Origin: Lachnospiraceae bacterium
GTDB taxonomy: Bacteria; Bacillota; Clostridia; Lachnospirales; Lachnospiraceae
DNA: 39,724 nucleotides
Assembly: GCA_016288495.1 (NCBI GenBank)
Contig: JAEEZH010000058.1
Location: forward strand, 1-39,724
Direction of reading: 5' to 3'
Below the pieces are notes generated by a model that saw only the letters and a program-made list of their open reading frames with translations, was not told where the DNA came from and searched no databases. This document shows positions 16,459 through 25,681 of the stretch, piece by piece (the first letter of the stretch is position 1; the number at the start of each line of letters is the position of its first letter). The translations under genes and the position numbers were made by a program.

Positions 16459-18044
16459 TGAGTTACGCATCTCTTTCCTTTGCCCTTTTTGTGATGGCTG
16501 CGCTGGTACTGTACTATATAGTTCCGGCCAGGTTCAGGTACATCATCCTTCTCATATTCAGTTATGTGTTTTATGTGATGGCCTGCAACAAATACGTGAT
16601 ATACATCATAGTCACCACGGTGAGCACCTATTTTGTGGGCGGCATGATGGACAGGGCCGATATATCGCTTAAAGAAGCGTTGGCCGCCGAGGGAGTACAA
16701 AAGGAAGAGAAAAAGGCTCTTAAGAAAAAGAACAAGAGCAGGAAAAAGACTTTGCTGACGGCGGCGCTGTTGTTCAATTTCGGGATCCTTGCGGTACTTA
16801 AGTACGGAGATTTTGTCATAGCGAATGTAAATCTCATAAAGCTGAACATCTTTCATTCCACGGATTTTATCGGTTTTATCAATCCCGTGCTTCCGCTGGG
16901 TATCAGCTTTTATACCTTCCAGTCTATGGGCTATCTCATAGATCTGTATTACGGAAAATATGAATATGAAAAGAGTTTCCTGAAGACCGCCCTTTATGTC
17001 AGCTATTTCCCGCAGATCATACAGGGCCCCATCAGCCGTTTCAACGAACTGTCAAAGACTTTGTTCACGGGGGCATCATGGGACAGCCTGAATCTGAAAT
17101 ACGGACTGTACCGGATATTCTGGGGGCTGTTTAAGAAACTGGTGGTCGCGGACAGAGTGGCCGTATACGTGACAAATACCATCGGTCAGTACAAGGAAGT
17201 GAGAGGGGTGTATCTGCTCATCGCCATCTTCTTTTATTCCATGCAGATCTATGGGGATTTTTCCGGAGGAATAGATATCACCATAGGCGTTTCCAGGCTG
17301 TTCGGGATAAATGTCACGGATAATTTTGACAGACCCTTTTTCAGCAAATCCGTTTCGGAGTACTGGAACCGCTGGCATATGACGCTGGGTACCTGGTTCA
17401 GGGATTATATCTTTTATCCCATGACGGTTTCCAAGGGGATGATAGACCTGGGGAAAAAGTGCAGGAAGATCTTCGGCGAAGCCCTAGGGAAAAGGGTTCC
17501 CATATATATAGCCATGTTTACCGTATGGTTTACCACGGGACTGTGGCACGGCGCCCAGTGGAGATATATCGTCTGGGGACTGCTGAATTTCCTCATCATC
17601 CTCATTTCCACCGAGTGTGAGGGCCTGTATGGACGGATAAACGCCCTTATGAAATGGGAGGGCACATTTGCCCAGCGGCTTTTCAGGGTGGTGCGGACCT
17701 TCCTGATAATGAGCTTCCTGAGGGTCTTTGACCTGTCATCCGAAGGCATATCACAGGCACTTTTCGTGATCAGAAAAGCCCTTACGGATATATCCGTCCC
17801 CGCCATGGATGTGATCACCGGGCTGGGACTGGATGAAAAGGAACTTAAGGCAGCTGTCATCGGGATCGTGATCATGTTTGTTTTTGATCTGATACAAAGA
17901 CGTGGCAGCGTTACCGACAGGGTAATGAAGGCTCCCCTCCCTTTGAGATGGGCCATCAGTGCGGCCCTGGTCATAGCCGTTGTGATATTCGGCAGTTACG
18001 GACCGGGATATGATGCCAGGACATTTATTTATCTTCAGTTCTGA
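16458..18044 (+). CDS. MBOAT acyltransferase, DltB/AlgI/PatB-like
   Basis: A 528-residue membrane protein with about ten hydrophobic segments. It carries the MBOAT hallmarks: FPQIIQGPISRF, YWNRWHMTLGTWFRDYIFYP with the conserved His307, and TGLWHGAQWRYIVWG with the catalytic His364. Residues ~85-105 form a very Lys-rich cytoplasmic loop. In dlt and alginate/peptidoglycan O-acetylation systems this protein moves an acyl group from a cytoplasmic donor across the membrane. It follows the carrier-protein gene with a one-base overlap, which fits use of the aminoacyl carrier as donor. Whether the product is DltB-like or PatB-like cannot be settled by eye. Confidence 0.92.
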   Translation: MSYASLSFALFVMAALVLYYIVPARFRYIILLIFSYVFYVMACNKYVIYIIVTTVSTYFVGGMMDRADISLKEALAAEGVQKEEKKALKKKNKSRKKTLLTAALLFNFGILAVLKYGDFVIANVNLIKLNIFHSTDFIGFINPVLPLGISFYTFQSMGYLIDLYYGKYEYEKSFLKTALYVSYFPQIIQGPISRFNELSKTLFTGASWDSLNLKYGLYRIFWGLFKKLVVADRVAVYVTNTIGQYKEVRGVYLLIAIFFYSMQIYGDFSGGIDITIGVSRLFGINVTDNFDRPFFSKSVSEYWNRWHMTLGTWFRDYIFYPMTVSKGMIDLGKKCRKIFGEALGKRVPIYIAMFTVWFTTGLWHGAQWRYIVWGLLNFLIILISTECEGLYGRINALMKWEGTFAQRLFRVVRTFLIMSFLRVFDLSSEGISQALFVIRKALTDISVPAMDVITGLGLDEKELKAAVIGIVIMFVFDLIQRRGSVTDRVMKAPLPLRWAISAALVIAVVIFGSYGPGYDARTFIYLQF

Positions 18045-18050
18045 GGTGAC

Positions 18051-19100
18051 ATGATAAAGTATTTAAGACCCATGGCGGCGGTGGTGATCACCGTGGCCTG
18101 CCTGATGATAGCGGACAGGGTGTTCACGCCGAAATACATAAAAGAAAATACCGACGGCCGGATAACAGGTGAGTTTTATACACAGGCAAAGGACCCCGAT
18201 GTGGTCTTCCTGGGGGCATCTACCGTACATTACTGCGTGAGCCCGGCCCATATGTGGAAAACTGCCGGATTTACTTCCTACGACCGCTCCAATGCGTCAC
18301 AGACCATGTGGCAGAGCTATTATATGCTGAAGGATACTCTCAGATACACAAAGCCTTCACTGGTGGTACTGGATATCAGCTTTGTGAGGAACGGTGAGGA
18401 ATTCATAGAGGAGCCGTCCAACCGTAAAGCCATAGACGGAATGAGGGATCCCGCATCAAAGCTGGGGGCCGTTCTGAGTTCAAAGGGGGAAGATGAGGAG
18501 GTCTTATCCTACTTTTTCCCGGTCCTTCGTTTCCATTCCAGATGGAAGGAGCTTAGCGGGGATGACTGGCTATATGCTTTTAAAAGAGCCGATGTGACCT
18601 ACGATGGTTATCTGATGGACTTTGGCATAGCTCCCGAGCAGCATATATATGAGAATTCGGAGCCTCCCCTTGAGGCCTTTCCGGCAAAATCTTCCGATTA
18701 TCTTCACAGGATCATCTCCCTGTGCAGGGAACAGGGGATACAGCTGTTTCTGATGCGGACGCCTTCGTTTCAGACGGGATGGTATGATGAATACGATGAG
18801 ATGATGGGGGATATCGGTGAGGCCGAGGGTCTTAACTATGTGAATTTCACAAAGTATGTGGATGATATGGGAGTCGATGTGAGAGTGGATTATATCGACG
18901 ACGGCCAGCATATGAATGTGGTGGGCGCCCATAAGTTTTCCGGATATCTGGGGGACTATCTTAGGGAAAATTATGATCTGCCCGTCCATACCGGTGACGA
19001 AGTGTCGGCGCGCTGGGAGCAAAAGCTCAGACGTTACGAACAGGCTGTGGAAGAAGGCATGGATGATTATGAAGGGGCTCTTGAGTCCCTGCAGATATAA
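18051..19100 (+). CDS. membrane-anchored SGNH-like hydrolase/transferase, DltD/AlgX-like
   Basis: The 349-residue protein has one N-terminal membrane segment (residues ~8-24) and an extracytoplasmic SGNH-like domain. FLGASTVHYCVSP provides the candidate nucleophile Ser57, and DDGQHMN provides the Asp284/His287 pair near the C-terminus. DltD, AlgJ and AlgX proteins of this type work with MBOAT partners to complete polymer acylation outside the cell. The gene starts six bases after the MBOAT stop with GAGGTG unusually close to the ATG. It is the fourth gene of the operon. Confidence 0.85.
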   Translation: MIKYLRPMAAVVITVACLMIADRVFTPKYIKENTDGRITGEFYTQAKDPDVVFLGASTVHYCVSPAHMWKTAGFTSYDRSNASQTMWQSYYMLKDTLRYTKPSLVVLDISFVRNGEEFIEEPSNRKAIDGMRDPASKLGAVLSSKGEDEEVLSYFFPVLRFHSRWKELSGDDWLYAFKRADVTYDGYLMDFGIAPEQHIYENSEPPLEAFPAKSSDYLHRIISLCREQGIQLFLMRTPSFQTGWYDEYDEMMGDIGEAEGLNYVNFTKYVDDMGVDVRVDYIDDGQHMNVVGAHKFSGYLGDYLRENYDLPVHTGDEVSARWEQKLRRYEQAVEEGMDDYEGALESLQI

Positions 19101-19124
19101 ATTTTGACGGAGATTATTTATCAA

Positions 19125-20342
19125 ATGGAGAGTTCAAGAGAGATTTCCTTAAACAGAGCAGGGCAGCTGAAGGCGGCGATGAGTGATTATGTCTCTTTCA
19201 GGAAGTCGCACATAGAAGAGGAAAAGAAAAAAGACGTGGCCGGTATGAAAAAACGCCTTCTGGAGTATTTCGGTGCCGGTGAAGATGAGTGGAACGACTG
19301 GAAATGGCAGGTTAAAAACCGCATATCCTCCGCCGATGTGATAGGTGAATTCTTAAGCCTTTCAGAGGAGGAGAAAAAGGGGATAACCGATGTGGAAAAG
19401 ACTTACAGATGGGCTTGCACCCCCTATTATCTGTCTCTCATGTCACAGTCGGACCATACCTATCCCATAAACAGGATGGCCATCCCCAGCATAATGGAGA
19501 TGGATGATTACGGCAGCGCCGATCCCATGGATGAAGAGCATACAAACCCGGCTCCCTGTGTCACCAGAAGGTATCCGGACAGGCTCATCATAAATGTTAC
19601 CAGCTCCTGCGCCATGTTCTGCAGACATTGTCAGAGGCGAAGGCTTATCGGGGAATGCGATTCCACCAGGTCAAAGGAAGATATCCTTGCGGCCATACAG
19701 TATATCAGGGAAAATGAAGAAATCAGGGATGTGCTGGTGACAGGCGGAGATCCCCTTCTTCTGGACGATTCATATATCGAATTTGTCCTCAGGGAGCTGC
19801 GTACCATAGAACATGTCCAGATATTGAGGATAGGTACCAGGGTCCCCGTTACCATGCCCCAGAGGATCACTCCTGAGCTTTGCGCGATGCTTAAGAAATA
19901 CCATCCGCTTTTTATCAATCTGCAGTTTAACCATCCTGACGAGGTGACCGTGGAGGCAAAGAGAGCCTGTACGGCCCTGGCAGACGCAGGGATACCCCTG
20001 GGTAACCAGATGGTGTTCCTTAAGGGGATAAACGATGATAAATATATAGTCAGGCTGCTGAATGAGAGGCTTCTGATGGCCCGGGTAAAGCCTTATTATA
20101 TTTTCCATCCCAAGCAGGTGATGGGTACCAGACATTTTTCCATCCGCATATCAGAGGGGCTGGAGATCATGCGCTATTTAAGAGGACAGACATCGGGACT
20201 TGCGATTCCCACATACATTCTGAATGCTCCCTTCGGCCTGGGAAAGATACCGCTGCTTCCAGAATACATAATCGAGAATTCCGGCGGTACGGTCAAGCTC
20301 AGGACCTGGGAGGGCGGAGAAATAGAGATAAATGAAGAATGA
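19125..20342 (+). CDS. radical SAM aminomutase, probable glutamate 2,3-aminomutase
   Basis: The protein belongs to the lysine 2,3-aminomutase family (PLP plus radical SAM). Numbered from this ATG, CAMFCRHC gives cluster cysteines 162, 166 and 169. RRR following it keeps the carboxylate-binding Arg, and NAPFGLGK keeps the PLP Lys374. In lysine aminomutase two Asp residues (293 and 330 of the C. subterminale enzyme) hold the substrate's epsilon-amino group. Here they are Lys330 (IFHPKQVMG) and Asn367 (ILNAP). The same Lys/Asn pair characterises the C. difficile glutamate 2,3-aminomutase, which makes beta-glutamate, an osmolyte. The C-terminal extension of lysine aminomutase is absent. Start: the track's TTG 19104 lacks an SD; GGAG lies 12 bases before this ATG. 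It is 24 bases from the SGNH gene. Confidence 0.85.
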   Translation: MESSREISLNRAGQLKAAMSDYVSFRKSHIEEEKKKDVAGMKKRLLEYFGAGEDEWNDWKWQVKNRISSADVIGEFLSLSEEEKKGITDVEKTYRWACTPYYLSLMSQSDHTYPINRMAIPSIMEMDDYGSADPMDEEHTNPAPCVTRRYPDRLIINVTSSCAMFCRHCQRRRLIGECDSTRSKEDILAAIQYIRENEEIRDVLVTGGDPLLLDDSYIEFVLRELRTIEHVQILRIGTRVPVTMPQRITPELCAMLKKYHPLFINLQFNHPDEVTVEAKRACTALADAGIPLGNQMVFLKGINDDKYIVRLLNERLLMARVKPYYIFHPKQVMGTRHFSIRISEGLEIMRYLRGQTSGLAIPTYILNAPFGLGKIPLLPEYIIENSGGTVKLRTWEGGEIEINEE

Positions 20343-23340
20343 TTATTTCCTGGAAAATGACATAAGGGTTAATGAGAGACTGACAAAAGCGCTGCTGTTT
20401 TTTGTTCCGCTGATCTTTGTTTTCTATCTTCTGGTCAGCCGGCATATCTTTTCTTTTTCCGCAGGGCAGGTAACCGCTCTGGTCCCTGCGTGCTGTTTCT
20501 TTTTGCTTTCGCCTTATATCATCAGCCGCTTTAAGGTAGACAATACCTTTCTCAAATATTATATAGTCATCGATATTTCCATCTTTGTGGCCTTTCTCAA
20601 TATGGTCCCCCAGAGCAGGCTTTATCTGGCCTGTGTATTGGGTGTTGTTATTTCCCTATTATATTTTGACCCCATACTGACGGCTTTTTCCGGGGTCATG
20701 AATTATCTGCTGCTTTTTGCCATTGTGCTCTATGAAGCCTTTCTTAAGACCGACAGTTACCGCAGCGCCTTTTCGTCGGCCTTTTTAGGTCTGGGGATCT
20801 ACACCATAGAGTTTCTCATAGTATCGCCGGTGGCATATTTTATAGCCCTTAACGTGAAAAAGCGGATAGAAGAGGAAAACCATCTGGCCATGAGGCTGGA
20901 GGGGGCCACAAAGAGATATGAGCTGGCCCTTGAAAGCTCCAGGGACGTGATCTATGAATACGACATAGCGGAGGACAGGTTTACCTATTACGGCGTGCTT
21001 CTGGGAAGCGATAAGAGAGACCGTGAAGAGGCCAGGGAGGCAGTGGTCATCGAGCATATGATGGTAATGCTCCAGAGCGGGCACGTGCTCCATCCCGATG
21101 ATGTACGTCTCATTGAGAGCATCATAGCCGGAAACGATCAGGATCTGGTCCAGATCAGGATGGTAAATGGGGATGATTTTGACTGGTTTGAGGTAGAGAG
21201 CAACCTGATTTATGAGGATAATTATGCGGTGAGGATCGTCGGAAAGATCAGAAACATCACCGAAGCGAAGCTTGAGGAACAGGAGTTTCTGCATACTTCC
21301 AGAAAGGATTCCCTGACCGGTTTCTACGATAAGATAGTGGGCGTCAGGATCATACGCAGACATATGACCCAGGTGGGCAGGACAGATACACAGCAGTTTC
21401 TGTATATAGCCCTTAAAAATGCGGATGAGATCGCCAAGACCTGCGGTCAGGTTTATCTGGACGCGCTCCTTCTGAGGCTGGCGGATATTCTCATTGAGGA
21501 GATCTCGGATATGGATCTGCCGGTACGCCTTTCCAGGACGGAATTTGTCCTCTATCTGGTAAACAGGAACCCTGCCATGACAGACCAGCTCATGGTGAGG
21601 ATCAGGACGGAGCTTTCAAGAGTCTTTGTCAGTGAGGATATTCCCGAGGGAATGAATATCAGGATGGATGTTTTTGAATCCCTTAATGCCCTGGAGGAGG
21701 GCACTCAGATCAGCGAGGCTGACAGGGGATATTATGACGGCGAGGCTGACAGCTACAGAAGCGATATGGTGAGCTTTGCCTTCAACCTGTTGGAGAGGTC
21801 AAAGGATTTCGAGAGTGCGGTCAATCTGCTGCTGGACCGTATAGGCAATATGTACCGCCTGGATTCCGTGAGGATCCTGAAGGGTACCTCCATCAGGAAT
21901 GTGTACAGATGTGTCTATGAATGGATATCCGTGGAGGCCGAGAATGACAGCATAGGAAAGATACTGGGCACGGATACGGACGTCAGCGGCCTGAGACAGA
22001 AGCCGGATGTATTTTTGTGCGACAGTGCGGATATCAGTGAGGACGGAGGCTATTTCCTGTTCCAGGGAGCCACTTTTAAGGGCGCCATGAGAGCGATGCT
22101 CGAGGATACCCTGATGGAGATCACGAATAGCATGGCCACCTTCATCGGAAAGAGATTCGCGGACAGTGCCAACAGGGCAAAATCCGACTTCCTTTCCTCT
22201 GTTTCCCATGAGATACGCACTCCCGTGAATGCCATAGCAGGCTATGCGGACCTGATACTTCAGGAGTCCACTTCAAACGTGGTGGAAAACTATGCCGAGA
22301 ATATAAAGACTTCCTCAAACAATCTGTTGGGTATCATCAATGATATCCTGGATCTGTCAAAGATAGAGGCCGGAAAATTCCAGATTGTTCCCGACAGATA
22401 TTTCTTCCATGAGATCGTTCAGGAAGTCAAAAACATCATGTATATCCAGATCGGTGAAGCTCCCGTTTCGCTGGTCACCAACATAGATCCGAACCTGAGC
22501 GACGGACTCATCGGAGACGGTATGCGCATCAGGCAGATACTGATAAACCTGTTGAACAATGCCATCAAATTTACCGAAGAGGGTGAGATAGGGCTGGATA
22601 TCAGCTGGACCATAACCGCTCCCGAAGAGGGCGTGATGACCTGTTGTGTATGGGATACCGGGATAGGTATCAGGGAAGATGAGGTGGACAAGATCTTTTC
22701 GGCCTATGAACAGGCGGATACCAGACGTAATCACCGTATAAAGGGAACAGGTCTGGGCCTTGCCATCACAAAGGAACTGGTGGAGCTGATGAACGGTTCC
22801 ATAAGAGTGGAGAGTGAATACGAGAAGGGAACGAGGATCACCTTCACCCTTCCCCAGGAGGTATTTGATCCCACCCCCTATGATTATAATGAGAGCAAGG
22901 AAGTCAAAGCCTCAAAGAAACCTGTGGTGCCCTTTACCGCACCCTGGAGCCGCGTGCTCCTGGTGGATGACAACCAGGTCAATCTGGAGGTTGCAAAGGC
23001 TCTGCTCAGCCACTATAAGGTTATGATGGAGACGGCTTCAAGCGGCCGTGAGGCCCTGGCCCTTCTGGAGCAGGATACCTTCTTTGACCTCATCTTTATG
23101 GATCACATCATGCCCGAGATGGACGGCCTGGAGACGGCAACTGCCATAAGAAAGAGCGGGAACCCCGTGCTGGAGAGTATTCCCATAGTGGCCCTTACCG
23201 CAAATGCGGCGGCCAGGGATATGGAAGAACAGTTTATCCTGGCGGGGATGAACGGGTATCTGCAAAAGCCCATTGACCTCAATGAGCTGGCAAAGGTGAT
23301 GGTACGTTTCATACCGGAAGAGAAGAAGGAAGTATCCTGA
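20332..23340 (+). CDS. hybrid sensor histidine kinase with degenerate GGDEF domain
   Basis: The 1002-residue protein has five or six membrane segments in residues ~17-190 and a PAS-like domain (~200-330, RYELALESSRDVIYEYD). A GGDEF-like domain (~335-450) begins DSLTGFYDKI, but its signature is replaced by SRTEF, so it cannot make c-di-GMP. A further region (~480-610) resembles a GAF-like sensor. The kinase core has phospho-acceptor His626 in SHEIRTPVNAIAGY, the N-box LLNNAIKF, and G-boxes DTGIGI and GTGLGLA. The C-terminal receiver has LLVDDNQVN and phospho-acceptor Asp924 in FMDHIMPEMDG. No HPt or output regulator is adjacent. It overlaps the aminomutase gene by 11 bases, implying co-transcription. 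Confidence 0.93.
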   Translation: MKNDYFLENDIRVNERLTKALLFFVPLIFVFYLLVSRHIFSFSAGQVTALVPACCFFLLSPYIISRFKVDNTFLKYYIVIDISIFVAFLNMVPQSRLYLACVLGVVISLLYFDPILTAFSGVMNYLLLFAIVLYEAFLKTDSYRSAFSSAFLGLGIYTIEFLIVSPVAYFIALNVKKRIEEENHLAMRLEGATKRYELALESSRDVIYEYDIAEDRFTYYGVLLGSDKRDREEAREAVVIEHMMVMLQSGHVLHPDDVRLIESIIAGNDQDLVQIRMVNGDDFDWFEVESNLIYEDNYAVRIVGKIRNITEAKLEEQEFLHTSRKDSLTGFYDKIVGVRIIRRHMTQVGRTDTQQFLYIALKNADEIAKTCGQVYLDALLLRLADILIEEISDMDLPVRLSRTEFVLYLVNRNPAMTDQLMVRIRTELSRVFVSEDIPEGMNIRMDVFESLNALEEGTQISEADRGYYDGEADSYRSDMVSFAFNLLERSKDFESAVNLLLDRIGNMYRLDSVRILKGTSIRNVYRCVYEWISVEAENDSIGKILGTDTDVSGLRQKPDVFLCDSADISEDGGYFLFQGATFKGAMRAMLEDTLMEITNSMATFIGKRFADSANRAKSDFLSSVSHEIRTPVNAIAGYADLILQESTSNVVENYAENIKTSSNNLLGIINDILDLSKIEAGKFQIVPDRYFFHEIVQEVKNIMYIQIGEAPVSLVTNIDPNLSDGLIGDGMRIRQILINLLNNAIKFTEEGEIGLDISWTITAPEEGVMTCCVWDTGIGIREDEVDKIFSAYEQADTRRNHRIKGTGLGLAITKELVELMNGSIRVESEYEKGTRITFTLPQEVFDPTPYDYNESKEVKASKKPVVPFTAPWSRVLLVDDNQVNLEVAKALLSHYKVMMETASSGREALALLEQDTFFDLIFMDHIMPEMDGLETATAIRKSGNPVLESIPIVALTANAAARDMEEQFILAGMNGYLQKPIDLNELAKVMVRFIPEEKKEVS

Positions 23341-23354
23341 TAAAGACAAAAAAA

Positions 23355-23384
23355 CGCTCCGGCATATGCCGGAGCGGTCTTTGT
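23355..23384. terminator. bidirectional terminator between the kinase gene and rpsT
   Basis: CGCTCCGGCAT/ATGCCGGAGCG (23355-23376) is a perfect 22-base palindrome. On the minus strand it is followed by an uninterrupted T-run (the A-run at 23348-23354), ideal for ending rpsT. On the + strand GTCTTTGT follows, weaker but usable for the kinase operon. Confidence 0.85.
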
Positions 23385-23401
23385 AAAAATGTGATGCACT
23401 C

Positions 23402-23668
23402 TTATGCCTCGATCTTATTGACTGCAAGGGAAAGACGTGACACCTTTCTGGATGCGGTGGACTTGTGCATAACGCCCTTTGAAGCGGCCTTTGAAAGAGC
23501 TGAGATGGCTCCCTTTAAAGCCTCATCGGCTGCTGCCTTATCCTTTGCATCCACGGCTGCATAGACCTTTCTGATGGCGGTCTTTACGCCGGATCTGATT
23601 GCCTTATTTCTCTCGTAACGGGTTTTGGTCACGAGGATGCGCTTTTTGGCTGATTTGATATTTGCCAT
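23402..23668 (-). CDS. rpsT: 30S ribosomal protein S20
   Basis: The 88-residue basic protein begins MANIKSAKKRILVTKTRYE and contains the helical SALSKAASKGVMHKSTASRKVSRL segment typical of S20, which binds 16S rRNA. The ATG (complement of 23666-23668) is five bases after GGAGG. It has its own consensus promoter and terminator, so it is monocistronic. Being divergent from lepA is a common arrangement in Firmicutes. Confidence 0.97.
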   Translation of the reverse strand: MANIKSAKKRILVTKTRYERNKAIRSGVKTAIRKVYAAVDAKDKAAADEALKGAISALSKAASKGVMHKSTASRKVSRLSLAVNKIEA

Positions 23669-23755
23669 GATAACCTCCGAAACATAACCATTTACTGTTC
23701 AAATCTGTGTCATGCTTTTTGAGACACGGAAAGCAAAGCAAAAGACACAACGAGT

Positions 23756-23784
23756 ATTCTATAAAAAAACGGTTGATTTGTCAA
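23756..23784 (-). promoter_or_regulatory. rpsT promoter (sigma-A type)
   Basis: On the minus strand TTGACA (complement of 23779-23784), a 17-base spacer and TAGAAT (complement of 23756-23761) match the consensus. The predicted mRNA leader is about 80 bases. It contains a small hairpin built on GTGTC/GACAC that could serve autoregulation by S20, which is speculative. Confidence 0.8.
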
Positions 23785-23808
23785 CACTGAAAGGAGACTT
23801 TTTATATA

Positions 23809-25614
23809 ATGGACAGCAGATTTATCCGAAATTTTTGCATAGTGGCCCATATCGACCATGGGAAATCCACTCTGGCCGACAGGATAATAGAAGGTACGGG
23901 ACTTCTGACCGACAGGGAAATGCAGGCCCAGGTACTGGACAATATGGAGCTGGAGCGGGAGCGGGGGATCACCATCAAGTCCCAGGCCGTGAGGACCATC
24001 TATAAGGCAAAGGACGGAAACGAGTATATATTTAATCTGATCGACACCCCCGGACATGTGGATTTCAACTATGAGGTGAGCAGATCCCTGGCCGCCTGCG
24101 ACGGAGCCATCCTGGTGGTGGACGCAGCCCAGGGGATCGAGGCCCAGACCCTGGCAAACGTGTATCTGGCCCTGGATCATGATCTGGACGTATTCCCGGT
24201 GATAAACAAGATAGATCTGCCTTCGGCGGACCCCCAGAGGGTAAAGGACGAGATAGAGGATGTCATAGGCATAGAGGCTCAGGACGCTCCCCTTATCTCT
24301 GCCAAAAACGGCATAGGTATAGATGAGGTGCTGGAGGCCATAGTCCATAAGATCCCTGCCCCGGTGGGGGATACGGACAAGCCCCTGAAGGCACTGATCT
24401 TTGATTCCATATACGACCCCTACAAGGGGGTGATCGTGTTCTTCAGGATCATGGACGGAAGCGTGCGCAAGGGCAGCCACGTGAGGATGATGGCCACGGG
24501 CGCCGAGTTTGAAGTGGTGGAGACCGGTTATTTCGGGGCCGGACAGTTCATTCCCTGTGATGAACTGACTGCAGGCATGGTGGGGTATCTTACCGCCAGT
24601 ATCAAAAACGTCAAGGATACCCGGGTGGGCGATACCATAACGGATGCCGATAACCCCTGTGACGAAGCCATGCCGGGATATAAAAAGGTCCAGCCCATGG
24701 TATATTGCGGGCTGTATCCCGCGGACGGCGCAAAATATCCGGATCTTCGGGATGCGCTGGAAAAGCTTCAGCTCAACGATGCTTCTCTTTTCTATGAACC
24801 CGAGACCTCGGTGGCTCTGGGCTTTGGTTTCAGATGCGGTTTTCTGGGACTGCTGCATCTGGAGATCATACAGGAGAGACTGGAGAGAGAGTATAATCTG
24901 GATCTGGTGACTACCGCTCCCGGAGTGGTTTACCGTATACACAAGACTGACGGGGAGATGATAGAACTGACCAATCCTTCCAATCTGCCGGACCCTTCGG
25001 AGATAGAATATATGGAGGAACCCGTGGTGGATGCCCAGATCATGGTGACCACCGAATTTGTGGGTCCCATCATGCAGCTGTGCCAGGAAAGACGCGGCGT
25101 CAGCAAGGGAATGGAATATATAGAACAGACCAGGGTCATGCTGTCTTACCAGCTTCCCCTCAACGAGATAATATATGACTTTTTTGACGCACTCAAGTCA
25201 CGGTCCAGAGGTTATGCTTCCTTTGAATATGAGCTTAAAGGCTATGAGACCGCCAAGCTGGTAAAACTTGATATCCTCATCAACAGGGAGGAGATAGATG
25301 CCCTTTCCTTTATCGTACATGCGGACAGTGCCTACGAAAGAGGCAGGAAAATGTGCGAAAAGCTTAAGGAGGAGATCCCCAGACATCTGTTTGAGATCCC
25401 TATCCAGGCAGCCATCGGTTCAAAGATAATCGCCAGGGAAACCGTAAAGGCCATGAGGAAGGATGTGCTGGCAAAGTGCTACGGCGGAGATATCACGCGA
25501 AAGAAGAAGCTTCTGGAAAAACAGAAGGAAGGAAAAAAGCGCATGAGGCAGATAGGAAATGTGGAGATCCCCCAGAAAGCGTTCATGTCCGTGCTGAAAC
25601 TTGATGAATCATAG
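23809..25614 (+). CDS. lepA: elongation factor 4 (LepA)
   Basis: EF-4 is a translational GTPase that binds ribosomes, back-translocates in vitro and affects initiation in vivo. The N-terminal G-domain shows [44 protein letters not shown] and [10 protein letters not shown]. The LepA-specific C-terminal domain shows [20 protein letters not shown] and [14 protein letters not shown]. The length of 601 is standard. AGGAG lies 12 bases before the ATG, a rather long spacing. The upstream region is shared with the divergent rpsT promoter. A + strand promoter was not convincingly identified. Confidence 0.98.
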   Translation: MDSRFIRNFCIVAHIDHGKSTLADRIIEGTGLLTDREMQAQVLDNMELERERGITIKSQAVRTIYKAKDGNEYIFNLIDTPGHVDFNYEVSRSLAACDGAILVVDAAQGIEAQTLANVYLALDHDLDVFPVINKIDLPSADPQRVKDEIEDVIGIEAQDAPLISAKNGIGIDEVLEAIVHKIPAPVGDTDKPLKALIFDSIYDPYKGVIVFFRIMDGSVRKGSHVRMMATGAEFEVVETGYFGAGQFIPCDELTAGMVGYLTASIKNVKDTRVGDTITDADNPCDEAMPGYKKVQPMVYCGLYPADGAKYPDLRDALEKLQLNDASLFYEPETSVALGFGFRCGFLGLLHLEIIQERLEREYNLDLVTTAPGVVYRIHKTDGEMIELTNPSNLPDPSEIEYMEEPVVDAQIMVTTEFVGPIMQLCQERRGVSKGMEYIEQTRVMLSYQLPLNEIIYDFFDALKSRSRGYASFEYELKGYETAKLVKLDILINREEIDALSFIVHADSAYERGRKMCEKLKEEIPRHLFEIPIQAAIGSKIIARETVKAMRKDVLAKCYGGDITRKKKLLEKQKEGKKRMRQIGNVEIPQKAFMSVLKLDES

Positions 25615-25621
25615 TTTTTTC

Positions 25622-25651
25622 TTGATAATACAGGTGGAAATGTTGTAAAAT
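25622..25651 (+). promoter_or_regulatory. putative promoter of the HD/PilT gene pair
   Basis: TTGATA (25622-25627), an 18-base spacer and TAAAAT (25646-25651) lie just after lepA and about 30 bases before the HD-protein ATG. The match is good but not perfect. It suggests the pair is transcribed apart from lepA. Confidence 0.55.
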
Positions 25652-25681
25652 TGTTATATCTTGAGAAAAGGAGATTTCCGT

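Noticed and set aside
14667-18044. Naming the ligase, carrier and MBOAT genes dltA, dltC and dltB
   Set aside because: The DltA selectivity Cys is absent and the MBOAT cannot be separated from AlgI/PatB types by eye, so D-alanine specificity is unsupported.
19125-20342. Annotation as lysine 2,3-aminomutase
   Set aside because: Both Asp residues that hold the lysine epsilon-amino group are replaced (Lys, Asn).
23355-23376. 22-base perfect palindrome as a regulator binding site
   Set aside because: Position between two converging gene ends and adjacent T-runs on both strands make it a bidirectional terminator.
23710-24942. 410-aa minus-strand ORF covering the 5' part of lepA
   Set aside because: Antisense shadow of lepA. 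It also covers the rpsT promoter, and the translation lacks any family motif.
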